Shown in pieces: positions 48,017-55,075 of a stretch of 55,131 nucleotides of DNA. How positions within the stretch are numbered: the stretch's first letter is position 1; each line of letters opens with the position of its first letter. Both the position numbers and the translations under genes were made by a program. Origin of the DNA: a virus; IMG/VR virus record IMGVR_UViG_3300046028_005522, positions 1 through 55,131 of that record. The stretch is one strand, 5' to 3'. The notes beneath the pieces are model-generated. The model worked only from the letters and a program-made list of their open reading frames with translations. It made no database searches and had not been told where the DNA came from.

Positions 48017-49158
48017 TGCATTTCCTTTGCTAGTGTTGGCCATAACTCAACAAACTTGTTTGTTTTTTTCAACGTGTTTTCTATTTCTAAGTGCCATGCC
48101 AACGTTTTTGATGGTTTAAAATTTGTTTGGTCTCTAAGATAACTATTATCTTGTAATGTGTTACGATAAGTTTTTAAAACATCTATTGCTAAATTTCTTC
48201 TGTCGCCATACTTATCTATCACTTGATTGATTTCTGCAACAGCCAAGTCTCGTAATGTTTGAGAATGTCTTCGTATGTCTAGTTCCATTGGATGATTGAG
48301 TTCGCACCAATAGATGCCTAACTCTTCTGCAATACAAAAATCATAGTACTCCATGAGATCAAATGCACAGTAAATTGAATAAGCTGGGTGTGCGTTTACG
48401 TTCTGCCCATCCAGTTTCATTTGTCGTAAATTTTTCACAAACTGTTCCCAATTTGCTCGATCTCTTACATATTCAAACTTTTCTTTGTTGGCATTGTCAA
48501 AGCTAACCATCCATTCTACCTTAGGCCATGTTTTGAGAATTTGATAGATAGGATTGGTTGTGATTTCCATGCTGAGATTGGTTGTGACCATTACTGATAC
48601 TGTGGCAGGATTAAGATAACTTAAAAATACATCCAACCCTTTTTGCAGCAATGGTTCTCCGCCACCAAGACTGAGCCCTTGTATGTTGTGGCCTTGTGTC
48701 TTGGCTAATTCAATTAAATCATCATGTTCGTTTTTGACATGATTGATAGGAATTTTTTTCACGCTTTGCCAAGCAGTTGATGTTTGATCGTTACAATACA
48801 CGCAAGTTAAATTGCAAAGATTACTCCAATTAACTACCAAGTGTTCCAGCTTAAAAAAATCTATGTCAGCATCAATTGCGGCCAACGTCTCTTCACTTGC
48901 ATGTCTTACTGTTCTGCCACTGCTGCCCGTAGTTTCTTCCAAGCGTTTGCACCAGCTACAACCAGGATGCCATTCGCCACGAGCCATAGCTTCTCGCATA
49001 CTGGTAACTTTGGGACCATGTATGATCTCTTGAATGGTGTTTTTCTTGTTGTTACCAATCATGTCAACACAATGAAAACACGGACTGGTTTCACCAGCTT
49101 GATCAATGTTGAGACTGGTCCAGGGTGCTGAACAAAACGTAGGACTTTTGGTTATCAT
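48013..49158 (-). CDS. Twitch-type radical SAM protein
   Basis: 381 residues. N-terminal twitch: PTFCSAPWTSLNIDQAGETS, CFHCVDM, HPGCSWCKRLEETTGSSGRT. Radical SAM core: NWSNLCNLTCVYCNDQTST (CxxxCxxC) and LSLGGGEPLLQKGLDVFL. C-terminal helical region with ELNHPMELDIRRHSQTLRD. Close in architecture to the fused protein at 49709. Role: radical modification of an unknown substrate, probably in cooperation with the 2OG oxygenase encoded immediately upstream (TAATG overlap). Confidence 0.88.
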   Translation of the reverse strand: MITKSPTFCSAPWTSLNIDQAGETSPCFHCVDMIGNNKKNTIQEIIHGPKVTSMREAMARGEWHPGCSWCKRLEETTGSSGRTVRHASEETLAAIDADIDFFKLEHLVVNWSNLCNLTCVYCNDQTSTAWQSVKKIPINHVKNEHDDLIELAKTQGHNIQGLSLGGGEPLLQKGLDVFLSYLNPATVSVMVTTNLSMEITTNPIYQILKTWPKVEWMVSFDNANKEKFEYVRDRANWEQFVKNLRQMKLDGQNVNAHPAYSIYCAFDLMEYYDFCIAEELGIYWCELNHPMELDIRRHSQTLRDLAVAEINQVIDKYGDRRNLAIDVLKTYRNTLQDNSYLRDQTNFKPSKTLAWHLEIENTLKKTNKFVELWPTLAKEMQ

Positions 49159-49718
49159 TAGATCAATGGCGCTAATAAGGTATAGCTACTTAGTCTAAAA
49201 GTTCCTGGTGGTACTTCGCTTAACATTGCATGCCAGTGTAAATGAGTATACTCGTTTTTTCTAGGAAAATTTAACATTATGTAACCAGTGTTTGGTATGG
49301 ATAAAAATTGTTTTCTTACTGGAGCTCCATTCTTATTGTGATAAAAACAAGTTCCCAGTTGCTCATGAGCAGCAATCCAATTCAGCTGCATGGCTCCAGA
49401 CAACTCACCATCAGTGTGCATCAAACATGTAAATCCTGGCTCGTCCAGCCACCAGGTAGAACCATATGATACTTCTAATTTTCTTCCAATGACTTCTCCT
49501 ACTTTAGACCATATTGTGTTTATATGGTCGTCCCACTCTCTAGTCCAGGGGATACTATCAGTTAAAATACGCCGACGTAACCAATGTTCTTGTCCTTCTT
49601 GTCGTATCCAGGGCAAATCTAACCATGAGGTAGTCAGCACTTTTTCCACAAGCTCTGGAGACACTATATCTTTTACTTCAAAAAGATTGTTATATTCGTC
49701 AACAGGTGTTATTTGCAT
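49158..49718 (-). CDS. 2OG-Fe(II) oxygenase
   Basis: 186 residues starting MQITPVDEYNNLFEVKD at 49718; a longer start at 49739 is possible. FTCLMHTDGELSGAMQLNWI carries the HxD iron pair, and EYTHLHWHAMLSEVPPGTFRLSSYT the distal His and the Arg that holds 2-oxoglutarate; GYIMLNFPRKN is the strand before. This is a more typical oxygenase signature than that of the pair at 3274-4910. It sits between two radical SAM genes with overlaps of 10 bp and 1 bp. Substrate unknown; peptide hydroxylation is one possibility. Confidence 0.8.
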   Translation of the reverse strand: MQITPVDEYNNLFEVKDIVSPELVEKVLTTSWLDLPWIRQEGQEHWLRRRILTDSIPWTREWDDHINTIWSKVGEVIGRKLEVSYGSTWWLDEPGFTCLMHTDGELSGAMQLNWIAAHEQLGTCFYHNKNGAPVRKQFLSIPNTGYIMLNFPRKNEYTHLHWHAMLSEVPPGTFRLSSYTLLAPLI

Positions 49719-51313
49719 AGGAATGCCAGTTCCGGCCATAAACGTTCAAACTCTCCAGCTTTATCTGGATGATACCGAGTTTCATTGTCATGTATGTGCT
49801 TGAAGAATGCTGTGTCAATTTTACTGACTTTGCTCTCACTCAATCTGTTGCGATAGGTGGCTAACGCATTGTCAAAGAACTGGCGTTCAGCAGGAGTGGC
49901 AATATTCATCTCATAGAAACGTTCAATCTCTGCTATGGCTTCCCGCGCAACACCAGCACCATGCAAGAATGGATCAAGGTATTCAGGTTGAAACAAGTTT
50001 TGCCACAGCACTGTGGTGCCTGTATCTTCAGCAAACTGTCTTAACTCACAGATGCGTGTGGCATTGTAAATGTTGTATACTGCATGTATACCGCCCCATT
50101 GACCTTGCGTGGTCATGAGATGTTTGATCTTACTCAAGTTTTCTTTGATCAACACCCAGCTGGCACCATGGCGCACATATTCCACGCGGTCACCTACATT
50201 GTCAAAGCTCATTGACCAGCCTACTCGATTGCGTGTTGATAACTTTTGGAATATCTTGTTTGAATCCAAGTCCACATTCAAGTTTGTGATCAGTGTAACA
50301 ATAGCATCTTTAGGAATGACATCTAACAGTCTATTGTTTTCTGGCAGCAACAGTGGCTCGCCACCTACAAGTGCTACTTCGTGTATGTGTTCATAGTGCT
50401 GTTCAATGAAGTCGCATACACTATCATAATAAGGTCTTGCACCTGACTTGAATGGAACGCCTTTGAGGCTGGCCCATTTTGAACTGCATGACTCGCCACA
50501 GTAGTTGCAACTCAAGTTACATGTGGTATTCCATCGCACATCCACAATCACAGGATAATGATACTGATCACCAGCAGTGGCATAGTCAAAGTTGGGATTC
50601 ACATTGTTGTGCCACTGGCGTTCAGAATCTGCACCAAAGCGTTCGGCTCGCACACAGTTAGAACAGTATTCGTGCGGTTCACCTTGGGCCAAACTGGTGC
50701 GTATCTCTGTCATGAGATTTGAGTTAAGGATCTGCTCAATTGTTTGTGTATTGAGATTGCCCAGCAGGTTGGGATTGCCAGCACAGCAAGTTTTAACGTC
50801 ACCTCTGGGATTGATATGCAAGCCACGCCAAGGGGCTGCGCAAAAGAAATTGCTCATCCCGTATTTACAGGAGTATAATTGGCACCAACTTGTTTTGGCT
50901 TCGCCGTAGTACTCACGTGCAAAACCATTAGCAATCAACTGCTGACGTAGGCTAACACCGTTTAACAGCACATCTCCCAGTACACGCCCGCCATACTTGT
51001 CCCAGTCCATGAGTACAATTTGACGCTTTTGACTGGCAGCAATCAGTTGTTTGGTAAATGCACTAGCAGCTTCGCCGCGCTGTGCTTCACTAGCACACTG
51101 AGCACGATGTCCTTTTTCAGGGGTGTCCACACCAAACACTCGAATACTGAGTTCTGGTTTAAGTGGTGCTGGTAACCAGGTAGCAGCAATACCCACTGTG
51201 TCGCCGTCGATTACTCTGGTGATCACAGCGTCATAGGTAACGCCAGGTCGTTGTTTGGGTTGTGCTAGGGCCAGCACAGGTAATACAAGTAAGAGTAGAA
51301 GTAGTTTTTTCAT
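49709..51313 (-). CDS. Signal peptide + thermonuclease domain fused in frame to twitch radical SAM
   Basis: 534 residues from ATG at 51313. Residues 1-18 are a signal peptide (MKKLLLLLLVLPVLALA). Then a complete staphylococcal-nuclease domain: VITRVIDGDTVGI (Ca-binding Asp), IRVFGVDTPEKG (Arg, Asp, Glu) and KYGGRVLGD (second Arg), ending EYYGEAKTSWC. With no stop it continues into a full twitch radical SAM protein: MSNFFCAAPWRGLHINPRGD, NTTCNLSCNYCGES (CxxxCxxC), VALVGGEPLLLPE. An internal ATG (50857) preceded by GTAAATAC would give a separate 382-aa radical SAM protein of the same size as the gene at 48013. So two products are likely: a secreted fusion and/or a cytoplasmic radical SAM enzyme. 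A longer start at 51364 is less likely. Confidence 0.85.
   Translation of the reverse strand: MKKLLLLLLVLPVLALAQPKQRPGVTYDAVITRVIDGDTVGIAATWLPAPLKPELSIRVFGVDTPEKGHRAQCASEAQRGEAASAFTKQLIAASQKRQIVLMDWDKYGGRVLGDVLLNGVSLRQQLIANGFAREYYGEAKTSWCQLYSCKYGMSNFFCAAPWRGLHINPRGDVKTCCAGNPNLLGNLNTQTIEQILNSNLMTEIRTSLAQGEPHEYCSNCVRAERFGADSERQWHNNVNPNFDYATAGDQYHYPVIVDVRWNTTCNLSCNYCGESCSSKWASLKGVPFKSGARPYYDSVCDFIEQHYEHIHEVALVGGEPLLLPENNRLLDVIPKDAIVTLITNLNVDLDSNKIFQKLSTRNRVGWSMSFDNVGDRVEYVRHGASWVLIKENLSKIKHLMTTQGQWGGIHAVYNIYNATRICELRQFAEDTGTTVLWQNLFQPEYLDPFLHGAGVAREAIAEIERFYEMNIATPAERQFFDNALATYRNRLSESKVSKIDTAFFKHIHDNETRYHPDKAGEFERLWPELAFLCK
50861..50868 (-). promoter_or_regulatory. T4-late-type motif inside the nuclease-radical SAM fusion
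   Basis: GTAAATAC on the minus strand, 3 bases before the internal ATG of the radical SAM part (50857). It sits in frame at the domain junction, so the radical SAM part could be transcribed and translated alone. Confidence 0.5.
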
Positions 51314-51317
51314 AATT

Positions 51318-51395
51318 TTAATTTGAGAGTTCTTCCCAGCCCATTTTCCAAAGCAGATCAGCATTGGCCGCTGTGTAGGCCACTGCTACAGCCAT
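51318..51395 (-). CDS. Possible 25-residue microprotein
   Basis: Reads MAVAVAYTAANADLLWKMGW plus EELSN, starting in TAATG overlap with the upstream gene and ending 4 bases before the nuclease gene. The spacing is attractive, but the ribosome site (AAGG) is too close and the alternative is simply a leader. Low confidence. Confidence 0.3.
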   Translation of the reverse strand: MAVAVAYTAANADLLWKMGWEELSN

Positions 51396-51784
51396 TACCT
51401 TGGGTATCCTTTAAATGCTTTTACAGGACTTGTTTTATCAACAAAGTCGGGTTCTGTACTGTCGGGTGTTGACACCAATTTCTTGCCACCTGGGGTGTTG
51501 GTCATGGTCAACGCCTGATCAATAAGTTGTGCAATGTTTGGGCCCATTCCTGCTACCACACCGTGTTCACCAAATGCAGTTTCAGAGTGCCAGTCGGGCA
51601 TGTGATCGTTAAGGCCATCTGTACTGGCATCACTTCTGGCTCGTGCAAGAGCCACACCAAATCTATAGTTGTTATAAGGATCAGAAGCACTCAATCCTGG
51701 AATGGTATAAGTGTAACGCATGGGATTTGCTTGTTCAGGTGGCAAACTGGCAACTTGCTCTCGAAGAAATTCTCTTGCTCTCAT
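51395..51784 (-). CDS. Small virion-type protein, MRAREFLRE tag (copy 2 of a pair)
   Basis: 129 residues. The first ten residues MRAREFLREQ match a T4 capsid-targeting-like pattern with an LxE site. The last residues (TSPVKAFKGYPR) match the neighbour's TSPVTAFKGYPR. The middle differs (NYRFGVALARARSDASTDGL, FGEHGVVAGMGPNIAQLIDQ). The tandem genes overlap by ATGA. A head-internal protein whose tag is removed during maturation is the working idea; no enzymatic motif is visible. Confidence 0.7.
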   Translation of the reverse strand: MRAREFLREQVASLPPEQANPMRYTYTIPGLSASDPYNNYRFGVALARARSDASTDGLNDHMPDWHSETAFGEHGVVAGMGPNIAQLIDQALTMTNTPGGKKLVSTPDSTEPDFVDKTSPVKAFKGYPR

Positions 51785-52152
51785 CGTGGATAGCCTTTAA
51801 AAGCAGTAACTGGACTGGTGATGTTCACTCCTGGATGTTCTTGGCTGTGTAAATCACCTTTGTTTAGATCTTTAAAATTAGATCCAGCAGCTTTATATGC
51901 CATCAACAGCATGTTGTGTTCTTCTTTTGTGTAAGGTGCAGCAACGTCATACCTGCCAGCCCAACTTTCATTATCTATTTCAGGAACAAAAGTTCCGTCA
52001 GTGGCTGCGGTTGCCATCATAATTCTATTGAGTTCATACACACGATCCGCAAGATTTTTGTCTCGAAATTTATGTAGACCTACAGTGGCATTTTGATTGC
52101 GTTTGCTAATCTTTCCAGCGCCATTTTCAGTAATAAACTCAAGTGCTCTCAT
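51781..52152 (-). CDS. Small virion-type protein, MRALEFITE tag (copy 1 of a pair)
   Basis: 123 residues. It starts MRALEFITENGAGKISKRNQ, in which EFITE resembles the T4 internal-protein tag and its IxE cleavage site. The body is helical with a central RKNQ-type basic region, and it ends TSPVTAFKGYPR. Coupled on both sides (TGATG and ATGA). Probably exported into the prohead with its neighbour; inferred from the tag. Confidence 0.7.
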   Translation of the reverse strand: MRALEFITENGAGKISKRNQNATVGLHKFRDKNLADRVYELNRIMMATAATDGTFVPEIDNESWAGRYDVAAPYTKEEHNMLLMAYKAAGSNFKDLNKGDLHSQEHPGVNITSPVTAFKGYPR

Positions 52153-52445
52153 CAGGCACTGCCATAACCAATCACGCCTGCGGTGGCTGAACTGGCTGTG
52201 CCAAGTTCTGTTGCGGTAAACGGAGCAGTGGATGTCACTGTTACTTTGTTTCCGGCACCAGAATAAGTTTGATACACAGTGTTGGCTGGGATATTAACTG
52301 GTGCAGAATACAAATTGCCAACTGCGTTGGCTGTTCCTAATGCAACAGCATACACCTGCAACCAAGCATTGGCGGTACTAGTGCTAATCTCAAGTTTGTC
52401 AGTGTAAACAGTAGTATTGCTTAAGGTAGTATATACATTGGCCAT
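52152..52445 (-). CDS. Small beta-rich structural protein
   Basis: 97 residues, low charge, strand-like and Thr/Ala/Ser-rich (TDKLEISTSTANAWLQVYAV, NIPANTVYQTYSGAGNKVTV). Typical of a small virion decoration or fibre-attachment protein. TAATG overlap with the upstream microgene. Identity unknown. Confidence 0.68.
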   Translation of the reverse strand: MANVYTTLSNTTVYTDKLEISTSTANAWLQVYAVALGTANAVGNLYSAPVNIPANTVYQTYSGAGNKVTVTSTAPFTATELGTASSATAGVIGYGSA

Positions 52446-52618
52446 TATTTGTTATCCTTGTTGGGCTGACTGACCACGGGTTGAAATAGTTCACGAGTTT
52501 GATACATCACTCCGGGAATTTCCACAGGTTGTTGCCTCACTGAAGGAATAGCCGGAGGTACATATTCATTGGCTTTGCGTTGCGCCAGTTCGGCTGCAAT
52601 TTCACTGTATGGTGTCAT
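52445..52618 (-). CDS. 57-residue small protein
   Basis: Reads MTPYSEIAAELAQRKANEYV, then PPAIPSVRQQPVEIPGVMYQ and ends QPNKDNK. It begins 4 bases after the 815-aa gene's stop and ends in TAATG overlap with the next gene, which fills the gap exactly. A helix followed by a Pro-rich stretch resembles an adaptor or neck-type peptide. Function unknown. Confidence 0.72.
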   Translation of the reverse strand: MTPYSEIAAELAQRKANEYVPPAIPSVRQQPVEIPGVMYQTRELFQPVVSQPNKDNK

Positions 52619-52622
52619 TATT

Positions 52623-55070
52623 TTACCCCTTGTAGGCTGTCCATTGATTGGTCAAAGCAAAGATACTTTCTTCGACTTTTTTCTCTTTGTCAGCAACAGC
52701 TTTTTTCATTGGTTCTTTTTTGTCGCCGTCTTTGTCTATGTCTAAAAAGTCTGGCTTCTTGGCTTCTTGGATGCCAGCAATGTCACGCATGCGGCTCAAC
52801 ATCTCTTCAAAACTTTCGTCAAGTTTTTCTTCCGCATCATCCGCATCTTCTTCCGCATCTTCTACATCTTCTTCCGCATCTTCTTTCATGGTGCGTTCCC
52901 ATGGCTTGAGATTGTCTTGTTGAACACCGGCCATTTCCATCATTCTACGAAGAGCTTCATCTTCTTCGTATGTTGTCTGACGGTTTTCTTGGCTGGCAAT
53001 CACAGGTATAGTGGTTTGACCGGTTGACTTGGGACCATTCAAGCCACCAGAGTATTGTAGTGCATCATCACTGGTTTCTTGGTCTGTAGGCCAGTCTGGA
53101 TTGTTTTCGTCCAGAGCTTCATGCACATCTGCGCATGGTTCTTCGCTTTGGCCCATTTCCTGTCCCATGCCTTCACCGCCGCCTAGCCCTGCATTTTTCA
53201 ACAGGCCAGCCAGTTTAAGTGCATCTTCGTCTGTGGCAGTGATGGTCAAGCTCTTGCCGCCTTCGGTTGAGTCGCTCATGTTCACGCTCATTGATTCAGC
53301 AATCATCTTTTCCAATTCACGATTCATCGAGTCGTAAATGCCTTGTCCAAAACTAAAGCCGCTCGACGCAGTTGGAGTATCAGTACCGCCTTGTTCTTTG
53401 ACTTTCTTAGGCTTGTCTTCTTTTTTGTCTTTCTTCTCGTCGTACTCAATGTCTTTGGCAACTTTCTTGCCGGCTTTCTCAGCCTTCTCATCTGATGAGC
53501 CACGCTTTTTGCCATGGATTCCATCTTTTTTCTTTTCGTCGTACTCGATGTCTTTGGTAACTTTGCGACCAGCTTTTTCAGCACGGTTGTCACGCCGGTT
53601 GGTTGACTCTTCACCCATGGCCATTTCTTCATCGCCTTCTTGATTCTGCATGTAGTCGTCCACAGCAGTCATCATGCTTTCAATCTTGGCCAACTTGGAT
53701 TGCACCCATTCTGGCAAGTTGTCGTTGTCACCTAGGATCTTTTCTAAGGCTTGAGCATGACGCACAACAGTTTGAATGCTGTCTTTGGCCATTTCGCCTT
53801 CTTGATCGTATTCGCCTTGATCTGCTGGATCACGGTCGTTTTCTTTAGTCATCAGTTTAGACTTGCCTGATGGTCCTTTGGCTCCCATCTTGCTGCCTGT
53901 GCCTGATGGACGTCCACGACCACGTTTTTGTGGTTCAGCATCAGACGCATCATCAGCGCCTACTGAATGGCCTTGGTCATCTACTCTACGAGTTACTTTA
54001 CGACCTGTAGCTGTATGCTCAATGTCATGCTTGTGACCACGATCAACTGTGCCAACTTTAGGAGCGTCAACACGAGGACGCTTGTGTGCTGTGAACGGAC
54101 TATTATCGTCATCTTCGCCCATGTCAGCACCTTTGCGCAACGCAGCAAGATCAGGACCATCAATTCTTTTTGGGTTGCCGCCCAATGCAGCCATTTTCTT
54201 TTGCTTGGGACTCAATGCACTGCGCATGGCTTCGGCTGCCACATCACCCAGCATTTCGTCAACTTCTTTTTTGGCGCCAGCAATTTTGTCAGCAAATGTA
54301 ATCTTGTCTGCTGGAGGAGCCAGTTTGGCAAATGACTTTTGCTTAGGTGTCATTGACGCCCCGGCCTCTGGCAGATTGGGTTCTGCATGTGTACCTTGTG
54401 CGGCTTTTATACTGCCTTTGAGACTGGAGATTTGACTACGTAATGGCAAGCCTTTTCTTGGTCCTTTTTCTACAGGACTGCCGCTGCCGCCGCGCCCAAA
54501 GCCCTTGCGTAGTGGATCGTTGTGGTCAAATTCGCTACCGCCTATTTTGCGTTTTCTACCTTCATAGTCATCGGGTTTTGGATTATAATAGAGCTCATCG
54601 GCGTCAGGGCCGTAGGTGTAGTCTAGTGGTTCTACTGTGTACAATTTGTCTTTGTACTTTGGGTCACGGTATTTGGCAGCTTCGGTTGTTTTTTGTTCTG
54701 GCTTCTTGCCTGTTTGTGGCACACCCATCTTACGTTGCAGGTCACGCATCATTTCAGCATCGTCACCATGGCCCAATTTGTTTAGCGCCGCGCTGCCAAC
54801 TTTCTTGGCCATACCGCCAACTTTACGGGCCATGTCTCCCATGCCTTCTTCAACAGACTTGTTGTCATACTTGTTGTATTTTTTTCTAACAGGATCAAGT
54901 GGTTTGCCTTCTGCCTCTGCGTCACGCAAAGCCTGCATGCCATCTTTACCGTATTTCATTATGCCTTTGGCAGCACGGCTCATGTCGCGTTCGTTCAACT
55001 GGCCATGTGTTTTGCTAGGTGTCTCACGAATTTCGTCCAGCTTTTTGTTTAAGTCGTAAAAAAATGTCAT
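52623..55070 (-). CDS. Large disordered virion protein with AT-hook-like and DxDxDG motifs
   Basis: 815 residues, mostly charged and Gly/Asp/Lys-rich, so largely disordered. N-terminus MTFFYDLNKKLDEIRETPSK with LNERDMSRAAKGIMKYG is one I recall from cyanophage-type virion proteins. Mid-protein KRGRGRPSGTG (53901-53930) is an AT-hook core (RGRP). A 17-residue repeat EKAGxKVxKDIEYDEKK occurs twice. The C-terminal DFLDIDKDGDKKEPMKKAV has a calcium-binding-like loop, and the end is TNQWTAYKG. Ribosome site GAGGATAATTGAA precedes the ATG. Likely a DNA-associated internal head protein; inferred. Confidence 0.72.
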   Translation of the reverse strand: MTFFYDLNKKLDEIRETPSKTHGQLNERDMSRAAKGIMKYGKDGMQALRDAEAEGKPLDPVRKKYNKYDNKSVEEGMGDMARKVGGMAKKVGSAALNKLGHGDDAEMMRDLQRKMGVPQTGKKPEQKTTEAAKYRDPKYKDKLYTVEPLDYTYGPDADELYYNPKPDDYEGRKRKIGGSEFDHNDPLRKGFGRGGSGSPVEKGPRKGLPLRSQISSLKGSIKAAQGTHAEPNLPEAGASMTPKQKSFAKLAPPADKITFADKIAGAKKEVDEMLGDVAAEAMRSALSPKQKKMAALGGNPKRIDGPDLAALRKGADMGEDDDNSPFTAHKRPRVDAPKVGTVDRGHKHDIEHTATGRKVTRRVDDQGHSVGADDASDAEPQKRGRGRPSGTGSKMGAKGPSGKSKLMTKENDRDPADQGEYDQEGEMAKDSIQTVVRHAQALEKILGDNDNLPEWVQSKLAKIESMMTAVDDYMQNQEGDEEMAMGEESTNRRDNRAEKAGRKVTKDIEYDEKKKDGIHGKKRGSSDEKAEKAGKKVAKDIEYDEKKDKKEDKPKKVKEQGGTDTPTASSGFSFGQGIYDSMNRELEKMIAESMSVNMSDSTEGGKSLTITATDEDALKLAGLLKNAGLGGGEGMGQEMGQSEEPCADVHEALDENNPDWPTDQETSDDALQYSGGLNGPKSTGQTTIPVIASQENRQTTYEEDEALRRMMEMAGVQQDNLKPWERTMKEDAEEDVEDAEEDADDAEEKLDESFEEMLSRMRDIAGIQEAKKPDFLDIDKDGDKKEPMKKAVADKEKKVEESIFALTNQWTAYKG

Positions 55071-55075
55071 TTCAA

